NCBI GenBank assembly: GCA_913057815.1
Contig: CAJXOV010000072.1
Location: forward strand, 1 to 8,524
Length of the DNA stretch: 8,524 nucleotides
Source of the DNA: an uncultured Flavobacteriales bacterium
Lineage (GTDB): Bacteria; Bacteroidota; Bacteroidia; Flavobacteriales_D; Sanyastnellaceae
Direction of reading: 5' to 3'
The notes beneath the pieces are model-generated. The model did no database searches, was not told the origin of the DNA, and worked only from the letters and a program-made list of their open reading frames with translations. The stretch's first letter is position 1; each line of letters begins with the position of its first letter. Positions 1 through 7,600 of this stretch are shown one piece after another. A program made the translations under genes and the position numbers.

Positions 1-45
1 ACACCTCTCTATTCGTCGGCAGCGTCAGATGTGTATAAGAGACAG
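1..45 (+). other. Nextera P5-side sequencing adapter with i5 index (artificial)
   Basis: This is not genomic sequence. Bases 1-4 (acac) match the end of the P5 primer, 5-12 (CTCTCTAT) match the Nextera i5 index known as S502, 13-26 (TCGTCGGCAGCGTC) are the Nextera read 1 tail, and 27-45 (AGATGTGTATAAGAGACAG) are the 19-bp Tn5 mosaic end. The order and spacing match a tagmented and PCR-indexed library molecule exactly. Native sequence starts at 46. The index name comes from memory of the Illumina tables; the adapter identity itself is not in doubt. Confidence 0.98.
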
Positions 46-749
46 CTATTAATGGTATTAAAGTTAGAAAGTTCTCTGATGATTATAGTGCTATGAGATT
101 AGAAGTTTTTCTTGGAATGAACTCTGATAAAAGTGTTTCTATGCAAGAAGGAGAGAATGGGTTAGATGACAATCCAAACGATCTTACGTATTCAAAGTCT
201 GGTGGATTTGATTTAAGTATCAGACCAGGTATTGAAAAGCATTTTGACGGAACGAATAGATTATCTCCTTATGTAGGTGCTGCATTGAATGTTGATTATA
301 GCTCAAGTACTATGACGGAAGAATACTGGAGTCCAAATAGTCAAGCGTTATTGGTAGATGCCAATCCTGATAATGATTTTAACAATCATGATGTATGGGA
401 GCAAAAGACGAAAGATGGAAGTTTCGGTTTTGGATTAGCAGGATTAGCAGGTATGGATTTTTACTTCGCTGATAATATTTATTTAGGTGTAGAATTTGGA
501 TTTGGATTAAACTTCACATCTATGGGAGCTACTAAATACACATCAAGTGATGATGATGCATGGGCTCTTTCTGATTTGAGTGGAATGGATACTAATTGGG
601 GAAATGGACAATATGACATAGTTGGTACTGATGGTCTTCCTTTAGCTGAATTAGGTAACATCGAAACTAGAGATGACGAGAAAAACGGAACTGAATTTAA
701 CCTAGGGCCAATAGTTAACGGGGCTCTTAGATTAGGTTTCACGTTTTAA
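46..749 (+). CDS. Outer-membrane beta-barrel protein, 5'-truncated by the library end
   Basis: The reading frame is open from the first native codon (48) to the TAA at 747-749, giving 233 visible residues. The ATG at 93 is an internal Met rather than a convincing start: the 15 codons before it (INGIKVRKFSDDYSAMR) read as protein, and no signal peptide follows 93. The true start and signal peptide therefore lie outside the molecule. The chain alternates amphipathic strands (for example LSIRPGIEKHF, LSPYVGAALNVDY, NIYLGVEFGFGLNF) with long Asp/Asn/Ser-rich segments that suit surface loops, and it ends in GALRLGFTF. A terminal Phe is the usual signal for Bam-dependent barrel insertion. It resembles the small porin-like or OmpA-barrel-like proteins (8-10 strands) common in Bacteroidota, but no specific family or substrate can be named. 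The acidic lipoprotein gene starts 21 bp after its stop and is probably co-transcribed. Confidence 0.8.
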
Positions 750-770
750 TTTGATTAAATTTGAGTCACT

Positions 771-1628
771 ATGAAGACTTTATTTAACAAATTATTCGCC
801 TTAACAGTTCTAACTGTTCTGGCCGCGTCATGTACTAAAGAAGCTCCCCAAGTAGGTCATTACGGTGACCCTATTGATATGGATAAGTACAAAAAGAAGG
901 CCCTTGACATGGTTGATGATATTCCTGAATTCTCATTTTACGATAGAGTAAATGATAGAGAAATCAGGGTAAATTTCAACACAAAGAGTTTTTCTTTTTC
1001 TGATCCTAATTCTGGATGGAGTTTTTCAGATGATGATGACCTTACTTACGTCCCAGCATCTCAGGGTGGTGGTGTACTTTACGTTGGTAGTTCATCTTTG
1101 GGTGCCAACTCAGGGGGAACACTATTAATGGGAGATCAGGTGTTAGACATAACATATACGTTCTGTGTTTCTGTAGCTAATGAAGCGTTAGGATTAGACC
1201 TGTTCTTTGACAGTGAAAGTGATTTTGACGGATTCTCTATAGTAATGGGAATCGCAGGAGATTTTGAAGCACTAGAGAACGGAGATATAGATGAGGATTC
1301 TAACTTTTTTGATTTCTTTCAGGGTATCGCATGGTATTATATCTATGATAACGAAGCTGAAGGAGATTATGAAGTAGTAGATTGGTTTGATAATTTTGAC
1401 ACTGATTACGAAGGATTTGGAGACAAAGGATTTGCTTGTGCTATGGCATTTGAGAATTTCGATGTTTACTTTTCTGTAGATGGAAACATTAACGTAAGCG
1501 GTGGTGAGATGACATTCACTGGTTCTTATTTCAGTCTTTTAAACTTATTCGGATCTTTCTTTGAAGATGATTATGATTCAGTAGAAGCTGAAATGGTTGA
1601 TGGTTACGGAACCATGGGCTGCGAATAA
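771..1628 (+). CDS. Acidic, aromatic-rich lipoprotein of unknown family
   Basis: A 285-residue protein starting with a short basic N-terminus, a hydrophobic stretch and the lipobox LAASC, with Cys21 as the predicted lipidated residue followed by TKEAP, so it should be a lipoprotein anchored in the outer or inner membrane. The mature chain is very acidic: by hand count about 37 Asp and 18 Glu against about 12 Lys/Arg, with many Phe and Tyr interleaved (clusters around residues 130-160 and 170-220). Three more Cys (about 142, 223 and 284) could form a disulfide, one of them being the penultimate residue. The Ser/Gly-rich segment near residues 87-110 looks like a loop or linker. I recognise no domain. 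The start at 771 is fixed by the signal sequence; there is no Shine-Dalgarno sequence, which is normal in Bacteroidota. It sits 21 bp behind the barrel gene and ahead of a strong terminator, so the two likely form the end of an operon. Function unknown; a barrel partner or surface-exposed lipoprotein is only inference. Confidence 0.85.
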   Translation: MKTLFNKLFALTVLTVLAASCTKEAPQVGHYGDPIDMDKYKKKALDMVDDIPEFSFYDRVNDREIRVNFNTKSFSFSDPNSGWSFSDDDDLTYVPASQGGGVLYVGSSSLGANSGGTLLMGDQVLDITYTFCVSVANEALGLDLFFDSESDFDGFSIVMGIAGDFEALENGDIDEDSNFFDFFQGIAWYYIYDNEAEGDYEVVDWFDNFDTDYEGFGDKGFACAMAFENFDVYFSVDGNINVSGGEMTFTGSYFSLLNLFGSFFEDDYDSVEAEMVDGYGTMGCE

Positions 1629-1650
1629 CAGTTCTTAGAAAAATATATTT

Positions 1651-1680
1651 AAAACCCTCTTAGTTTTCTAAGGGGGTTTT
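1651..1680. terminator. Bidirectional intrinsic terminator between convergent genes
   Basis: A 13-bp stem (AAAACCCTCTTAG at 1651-1663 with CTAAGGGGGTTTT at 1668-1680) closes a TTTT loop. On the plus strand it is followed by a U-rich tract (TTTTTTGTTTT from 1677), so it ends the barrel/lipoprotein transcript. The only imperfect pair (1658 with 1673) is a U-G wobble in plus-strand RNA but an A-C mismatch in minus-strand RNA, so it is stronger for the plus direction. In the minus direction it is followed by TTTTAAATATATTTTT and can still stop the transporter transcript. Its stem contains the last codons and the stop of the minus-strand transporter gene. Confidence 0.88.
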
Positions 1681-2559
1681 TTGTTTTCTCTCCCTTTTTT
1701 TAAAATATGCGTTTAAGAATAGAGTAGAAATGATAAGAATAGCTCCTAGGTAAAACTGTGTTGACATATGCTCATCTTCTTTGAAGATCAAAAGAGCAAT
1801 TACAATACTGTATATAGGCTCTAGATTAATAGTAAGAGACACTGTGAAAGGGGACAGCACTTTCATTACTGCTACGCTGGCTATGAAGGCAAAGGAAGTG
1901 GCTATAAGTCCTAATAGAGCCAACCAGAGCCATTGCAACGCGGAAATTTCGGTTACGAATGTCATATTATCGCTAAAAAACAAAATGAACCCTAACAATA
2001 ATGCCCCGCTACCTATTTCATAAAAACTGATAAAAGTAGAATCATGTTTTTGAACTAGATTACTATTTATTAGGGAAAATATGGCCGCTAAAAGTGCCGC
2101 TATAAGTGAGAATAAAATTCCCTTCCAGTATTGAAACTCATACCCTAGTATTATCACTAGTCCCGCGATAACAATGATTCCTAAAAGGATTTCATAAGCA
2201 ACTAATTTCCTTTTAGTTATCAATGGCTGAAGTAGTGCTAAGAATAACGATGTCGTAGAAATGGTAGCTAAGGCAATAGATACATTACTCACATTAATAG
2301 ATTCAAAGAAAAAGAACCAATGTGCGCAAATTAAAAATCCTACTCCTGCTAGTTGAGCCAAATGTTTAGCGCTTTTTATCCGTAAACTTTTTCTTCTAAA
2401 GAATGCATATGCTCCTATACCTATGCTCCCAATGACCACTCTGTAAAAAACTGTGTTTAGTGATCCTAAGTCTTCTAGTAGTTTACCAAAGATACCTGTA
2501 AGGCCGAATATTAATACTGTGATATGAAGTATTAAAAGGTTTTTTTGATACTTAGTCAT
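1660..2559 (-). CDS. EamA-family (drug/metabolite transporter superfamily) permease
   Basis: A 299-residue inner-membrane protein with about ten hydrophobic helices arranged as two EamA repeats, roughly residues 10-139 and 147-286, the usual size and layout for this family. The C-terminal repeat carries the typical late motif NLEPIYSIVIALLIFKE (245-261), where Glu-Pro in a helix and a closing Glu are family hallmarks. The C-terminal tail is basic (KKRERKQK), consistent with a cytoplasmic end. Family members export or import small metabolites such as amino acids, nucleosides or drugs, but the substrate cannot be read from sequence. The ATG at 2557-2559 lies inside the end of the upstream DUF502 gene (8-bp overlap) behind a purine-rich AGAAGGAA, suggesting translational coupling. 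The stop lies within the terminator hairpin shared with the convergent lipoprotein gene. Confidence 0.92.
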   Translation of the reverse strand: MTKYQKNLLILHITVLIFGLTGIFGKLLEDLGSLNTVFYRVVIGSIGIGAYAFFRRKSLRIKSAKHLAQLAGVGFLICAHWFFFFESINVSNVSIALATISTTSLFLALLQPLITKRKLVAYEILLGIIVIAGLVIILGYEFQYWKGILFSLIAALLAAIFSLINSNLVQKHDSTFISFYEIGSGALLLGFILFFSDNMTFVTEISALQWLWLALLGLIATSFAFIASVAVMKVLSPFTVSLTINLEPIYSIVIALLIFKEDEHMSTQFYLGAILIISTLFLNAYFKKRERKQKTPLEN

Positions 2560-3133
2560 TTCCTTCTTTTACCTCTGTAATTCCACCTGATACTATGTAT
2601 TTCATTACTTCGCTAGCGTTCTTGTCGATAACAGTAATAGCGCTTTTAGAAACTATAAATAGATTCCCTGAAAAATTGTAGCTATGAGGGAGATACACGG
2701 CTACTTTGTCTCCGTCATCTATACCTAAGTCCTTTAAGTCTTCATCAGTTACGAATCCTAGCTTTTCTAAATTAGAAGACTCATTAACTTTAACCAGAAC
2801 AGGTTTGTTGAACCTCTTTTTTTGACCGACAAAAGCTGAGAGTAGCTCAGTAATAGAGCTGTAAAGGGTTTTTATAAGTGGTATTCGATCAAAAAAATCG
2901 TTGATGACTTTTCTAATCGGATTGGCTATGAAAGTAGACCCTAAAAACCCTACTAAAGTAATGATGACAAGTAGAAAGAGAATTCCGCTTCCAGGGAACC
3001 AGTCTATTTTTATTAGGCTATCCAGATAGGTGAAAAGTTTGTAAACTATATACGCTGTCACCGAAATAGGGATCACTAGAAGAAGCCCATTTAAAAAGTA
3101 GCCTATAAGTCTTCGGTGCAGGAATTTATTCAT
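2552..3133 (-). CDS. DUF502 family membrane protein
   Basis: A 193-residue protein matching the DUF502 family in length and layout. Two membrane helices lie near residues 10-32 and 48-68, followed by a soluble domain. Recognisable family features are the RIPLIKTLYSSI segment (83-94), the KPVLVKV strand (about 110-116), the LPHSYNFSG stretch (148-156), corresponding to the family's usual Pro-rich P-x-x-P-x-x-G turn although less Pro-rich here, and the closing VSGGI (181-185). The family is widespread in bacteria and its biochemical role is not established; it is thought to be an inner-membrane protein. The start is supported by AGGAAAG about 5 bases upstream of the ATG. It is the first gene of a two-gene minus-strand unit with the EamA transporter and is divergent from the membrane protein gene at 3193. 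Confidence 0.9.
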   Translation of the reverse strand: MNKFLHRRLIGYFLNGLLLVIPISVTAYIVYKLFTYLDSLIKIDWFPGSGILFLLVIITLVGFLGSTFIANPIRKVINDFFDRIPLIKTLYSSITELLSAFVGQKKRFNKPVLVKVNESSNLEKLGFVTDEDLKDLGIDDGDKVAVYLPHSYNFSGNLFIVSKSAITVIDKNASEVMKYIVSGGITEVKEGND

Positions 3134-3143
3134 GTTGCTTTCC

Positions 3144-3151
3144 TATTTTTG
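3144..3151 (+). promoter_or_regulatory. Candidate -7 box (TATTTTTG) for the 3193 gene
   Basis: TATTTTTG fits the Bacteroidota sigma-factor -7 consensus TAnnTTTG and lies in the 59-bp divergent spacer 3134-3192. It would place a start site near 3156 and give a leader of roughly 35 bases before the ATG at 3193. I do not see a good TTG -33 element at the expected distance, so this is a sequence match only. Confidence 0.3.
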
Positions 3152-3172
3152 TTGCTTTTACTATCTTACCGA

Positions 3173-3180
3173 CAAATCTA
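3173..3180 (-). promoter_or_regulatory. Candidate -7 box (TAGATTTG) for the DUF502-EamA unit
   Basis: Read on the minus strand, 3180-3173 is TAGATTTG, matching the Bacteroidota -7 consensus TAnnTTTG. It would start transcription near 3168, about 35 bases before the DUF502 ATG. With the opposite box at 3144-3151 it makes a face-to-face overlapping promoter arrangement in a 59-bp spacer, so the two transcripts would overlap by about ten bases. No clear -33 TTG is visible. Confidence 0.3.
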
Positions 3181-3192
3181 ACTCTTAACCTT

Positions 3193-4056
3193 ATGAATAA
3201 GTATAATTTTACCGCAGATTTAAGTGGAAGTGTCTTCAGATTACTAGGACGTATTCTTATGCCTTCGTTTATAGTGACACTCCTTTTTGCTCTTGTATTG
3301 GGGTTGTCAGCGTATCTAATTATGCCTGATTTGTCATCTGATCAGGAAGATATAACAGAGTTAGTGGAATCTGCTTCAGAATATGACCCAGAAGAGCTTA
3401 ATCTCATATTAACAGAAAGAATTATGAGCGTGTTTAGTGATAATGCTGGAGCGTTTATTCCGTTGCTAGTTATACTAATGCTTCTCTCTTTTGTAATCTA
3501 TAACTTCAGCTATAACCTAAGTTCTAATGAGGTAGAGAATTCTAATAATTCCTTTTCTGCAGCTCTTAAGAATTTATTCGATAAAAGGCTTATACATTAT
3601 TTCGTATTAGCTATTATCATAGGAGGGTTATATCAATTTTTGAATTATTTGGTTCAAATGACCGGAATGTCAGGACTGATTTTCCTGTTTCTTGTTACTA
3701 TTCTTCCTGTTTATTGCTGGTTTCATTTGTCTTATGCTGCTGTGGGTATAGGGAATATGAATTTTAAGGAAGCACTTTCATTTGTTCAAGGAGAATTGTC
3801 CCTTAGTAGAGTAGCTAAGGTTTTGGGAATAGGGATTTTATTCTTAATCGTTTCTGCAGTAATGGTATTAATTGTTTCTGTATTAGGTGCTCTATTATAT
3901 AATATTCCTGTCGTTGGTGTTGTTTTAGGAATTTTGTTGGGTGTGTTCAGTTATACGGTTTATACTTCTTTTATCTTGGCAGGTTTCACAGGTCTGTATT
4001 ACAGATATGCTTTACTTGAGACAGAAGAAGATGAGCAGTTCATAGTAACTGATTAA
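3193..4056 (+). CDS. Six-helix integral membrane protein of unknown family
   Basis: A 287-residue protein with about six hydrophobic helices, approximately at residues 22-44, 87-108, 133-150, 160-182, 207-232 and 237-268. A soluble acidic segment (about 45-80, rich in Asp/Glu) lies between helices 1 and 2, and the C-terminus is acidic (LLETEEDEQFIVTD). The arrangement resembles the membrane domains of unknown function that are often annotated as hypothetical or as YciC/glycerophosphodiester-phosphodiesterase-type membrane regions, but no diagnostic motif or catalytic residue is visible, so I give no function. The start at 3193 has no Shine-Dalgarno sequence. The downstream DinB-like gene begins one base after its stop, so the two are very likely one operon and translationally linked. 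Confidence 0.85.
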   Translation: MNKYNFTADLSGSVFRLLGRILMPSFIVTLLFALVLGLSAYLIMPDLSSDQEDITELVESASEYDPEELNLILTERIMSVFSDNAGAFIPLLVILMLLSFVIYNFSYNLSSNEVENSNNSFSAALKNLFDKRLIHYFVLAIIIGGLYQFLNYLVQMTGMSGLIFLFLVTILPVYCWFHLSYAAVGIGNMNFKEALSFVQGELSLSRVAKVLGIGILFLIVSAVMVLIVSVLGALLYNIPVVGVVLGILLGVFSYTVYTSFILAGFTGLYYRYALLETEEDEQFIVTD

Positions 4057-4057
4057 A

Positions 4058-4633
4058 TTGAGGAAGTATATAAAATCAGATCTTTTAGCGCGTTGCAATA
4101 GCTCTATTCAAGCTCAAATACTTGAGGTAAATACATTGTTTTCTCAGCAGAAAGAAGATTTTTTAATTACAGCACCACTCCCAGGGAAATGGAGTGCGAA
4201 GCAATGCTTAGAGCATCTAAATGCTACATTAGAGCTTTATCTTCCCAGAATTGACTCTGTTATTTCTCAATCGATGAATGATTCAGTAAATGAGCTAAAA
4301 CATGGTTTTATAGGAAGTCGACTTTTAAATAGTATGATTCCTCAAGAGGGGAAACCACTAATTAAGTCAAGAACGTTTAAAGTACTTGAACCAGGAGTCT
4401 CTGGTAATCCAGCTCTTCAGGTTGTAGTAGGTTTTGCTGTAAACATGAAGCGCCTTAAAGTGTGTTTAGAGAAGAGTTCACACATCAATATTCAAAGAGC
4501 CAAAGTCACTTCAGCTGCAGGTCCTATTCTCAAGTTAAGACTTGGAGATGTTTATCCTTTTTTGATTAACCATAATCAAAGGCATATTCTTCAAGCGGAA
4601 CGAGCTATACAGCTCTGTTTAAAGCATAAATAA
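4058..4633 (+). CDS. DinB-like putative metal-dependent protein (TTG start)
   Basis: A 191-residue, mostly helical protein with the DinB/DinB_2 superfamily pattern. The first motif is GKWSAKQCLEHL (43-54), with Trp45 and metal-ligand candidate His53. The second is INHNQRHILQ (170-179), with His172 and His176, the usual H-x3-H pair of the last helix. All three expected His ligands are present. In this superfamily members include thiol transferases and stress-induced four-helix-bundle enzymes, but many are uncharacterised. The start must lie well before the first in-frame ATG (residue 73), because that would remove motif 1. An in-frame stop at 4046-4048 closes the frame upstream, leaving TTG 4058 (or less likely ATT 4052 or CTG 4049). 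TTG follows the preceding TAA by one base, suggesting re-initiation by terminating ribosomes. A terminator starts immediately after the stop. Confidence 0.85.
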   Translation: MRKYIKSDLLARCNSSIQAQILEVNTLFSQQKEDFLITAPLPGKWSAKQCLEHLNATLELYLPRIDSVISQSMNDSVNELKHGFIGSRLLNSMIPQEGKPLIKSRTFKVLEPGVSGNPALQVVVGFAVNMKRLKVCLEKSSHINIQRAKVTSAAGPILKLRLGDVYPFLINHNQRHILQAERAIQLCLKHK

Positions 4634-4663
4634 AAAAGCCCCAACTTTTCAGTTGAGGCTTTT
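4634..4663. terminator. Bidirectional intrinsic terminator between convergent genes
   Basis: A 13-bp stem (AAAAGCCCCAACT at 4634-4646 with AGTTGAGGCTTTT at 4651-4663) closes a TTTC loop. The single imperfect pair (4641 with 4656) is C-A in plus-strand RNA but a G-U wobble in minus-strand RNA. The minus direction also has the better U tract (TTTTTTATTTA), so the element is tuned for the large T9SS-protein gene while also ending the DinB-like transcript. Confidence 0.88.
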
Positions 4664-4682
4664 AACATCAGTTTTTCTAATT

Positions 4683-7600
4683 CTATTTCTTTACTAGTTG
4701 TGCTCTGTAAATGCTGTTTTCAGAAGTTACTTCTACAAAGTAAGTTCCAGTAACTAGGTTAGAAACGTTTAGTGTTTCAGTTCCTACATTCACTTTAACT
4801 ATTTCTCTTACAACTTGTCCTAAGCTGTTATAAACTCTTAAAGTTCCTGTAGAAGGAATGTCAATAGTTATTTCATTAACGGAAGGGTTAGGATATATTG
4901 AAAGAAGCTCTAATTCGTACTCTTCGATACCTAACCATAAGAATGTAATCATAGTAGTAGAAGAGGCAGTACAAGTTCCATCAGTAGCTGTAACTGTTAA
5001 GTCTTGAACTTCTCCATTCCAACTGTCATCCTCTATAGTAATTTCTACAAAAGTATCCATAGTAGTACTTCCATTAATTTCCCACGTATATTCCAGGTCT
5101 GAATTATCTCCTTCGAAGTATGCAATAGAACCTGGCCCAGCAGTATACTCGTTTCCAGAAATTAACTCAACTCCATCAGAACTACCTTCGTTTAGAGTGA
5201 AAGAAGTACTAACTCCTTCTGGTACATCAGCTATGTATCTTGGAAGTATTTGGTATCCTTCATCGTAAGGTGAGCTATTATCAAATTGACCACCTAATCC
5301 TGTTAATGTAAATGCACCTTCAGGAGCATCTGTTCCAAATACATCTGTATCTGCATCCACTCTCATAAGGAATGTGTTAGTTCCATCTGTCAAATCAACA
5401 TTGAAACCACTTCCATCATTTGTCCATTGTGAAGCGTCAACTAGCTCTAAACATTCAACTGTAATTAGATTGCTTTCAGAGAACTCATTAAGTTCAGTCA
5501 CCACAGTAGCGTCTATTAAATCGTTATCAGCTGAAATCAATGTTATAGAGCTAATTTCTATCTGTGTTAATCCATTGAATTGATCGATAATTCCTACCAC
5601 ATGAACACTGTCACCTTCGTTTACAACATAATCAGATAGTGGCTCAAAACTAATAACTCCAATACCATCAGTAGGATCAATAAGTGTGAACTGTAAACCT
5701 GATGGTCTCAAGTTTACTCCATACACTACACCTCTTAATTCGCACTCTAAGTCTAAGTTAGTAGCTACTCCTTCTGTGTCTAAAGTTATAACATCAACTA
5801 TGTCTAACACAGGAATCACGACATCACTTGGATTAATAGTCAATGTAAACTCATTAGCTCCAAGAGAAATACCTGCGCTTGGGTTCATAAGCTCAAATAC
5901 GATAGTCTCAGAACCTTCTTCCATAATGTCATCTATTATAGAAACATCAAACGATTGTGCTACATCCATCCCTGCTGGGAAAGTAAGAGTGATAGGAAAA
6001 CCTGTTCCATCAAAATCATCTGGTGTAACTGCTGTACCACCAGTTAACATTACTTCTACAGTCATTTCTTCATCCAGAGGATTTAAAATAGATACTTCTA
6101 CTGATACTGTCCCGACATCTTCATTAACTGTAACTCCAGCTACTGAAAATGATAATGAAGGATCTGTATTCACAGAACAAGGAATAATAGTGTGAGAACC
6201 TATGTTACTGAAGTCATCGACTTCTAGCACATTCCACTCATTTTGAGCTGTAGCCCAATCAGGGTTTCCTTCGTTGAAAGTTTCCATTCTTACCAAAGTG
6301 TGGTTTTGAGTTCCATTGTCCACTCCATTTACAGTCCAACCACCATCTATTTCCATTGTAGATCCGTCACCTATGATATCGATGATGTCTCCTGTGCTAA
6401 TTTGTTGCAACGCGAACACATCATTTCCATTACTTAAAAAGTTGAACAGAACATCTGCTTCATCTGTGATAGCAGTAACTGCATCTGAATGAGCTATTAC
6501 AAAAACATCACCAGCTCCTAAAGTAGCTCCACCTAAAATGTCATTTACAAAATCCCACTCATCAGCTACGTCACATCCATTAGAACAATTCACTAATTGA
6601 TAATCTGCTAACGAGATTGGAAGTTGTGATGGGTTATAAATTTCAAGTGCTTTATTATTACTACTCCCTTCTATATATTCAGAGAAGAAAAGACTACCAC
6701 ATCCTTCTACAGCAACACACTCTTGTGCAGTAACCGTAACGTAATTCTCAGAAAAATCTACACAGTCAGCAGCCATTATTCCGAACAATGGGTCTCCTGG
6801 TTCTATTGTAGTTAAATCAGGAGTTCCTAAGAAACTCACACCCCAAACTCTATAAACTCCTTCATCCAAAATGTTAAAGTCTCCACTTCCACCTGCTACT
6901 TGACCAACTAAGATATTGTCCTCATCTGTAAGTGCGTATAAAAAGGAAGCCTCTGAAGCAATAGAGTTATTATCAAAAGTGATAATATCCTCTTCATCAT
7001 CTAAACATACGATAACGTTTTCACCTGCATCACTGCTGATGATACCGCCATCACAATCAGGGAAACAAACGTTCCGAGTAATAGTTAAATAGTTAGAAGA
7101 AAATGAAAGACAATCTCCATCTGTAGCTATACCTGCAGCATCTTCACCAGCTGATGTAGTTTCAGCGTCTAAAGTTCCATTATATGCTACTCCGTGTATT
7201 CTACAAACTCCTTCAGGAAGTGTAGATGAATCTATTTCTTCTCCGTTCGATGTTCCTATTATTATGTCTTCATCATCAGTAATAATGTAAATAGATCCAT
7301 CTCCTATATTATTCACTACAGAGAAATTGATAAGTTCTATAGCATCATCATCGATGCAAAGAGCCATTTCAGTCATTGTATTGTCAAAAGCCAATGATCC
7401 TCCAAAACAGCTTGGAATGTTAGAAGTTCCTGGGGATGGAGCTTGTACTAAAAAGTCTGTTGGACACATAGCAGTTCCTCCGTCTGGAACTCTAGCGATA
7501 CTCTGATTGTCATCATCGCCATTTTCGTCCTCGTTGTATTGAATTTGACATGAGCCAGTAAATGCACCTAATAATTCAGCGTCATCATCGTCATTACTGT

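Noticed and set aside
93..95. ATG 93 as the start of the barrel protein
   Set aside because: The frame is open and protein-like from 48, and no signal peptide follows 93, so this Met is internal to a truncated gene.
479..742. Minus-strand open frame of 87 codons inside the barrel gene
   Set aside because: Antisense shadow of a well-supported coding frame; no recognisable domain, no start context.
1781..2023. Plus-strand open frame of 80 codons opposite the transporter gene
   Set aside because: Shadow of the EamA gene on the opposite strand with no protein-like features.
5374..6437. Three plus-strand open frames (5374-5583, 5686-6195, 6243-6437) opposite the T9SS protein gene
   Set aside because: They are antisense shadows; the Ser/Thr/Val-rich composition is what the reverse complement of the Asp/Glu/Ser-rich coding strand produces.
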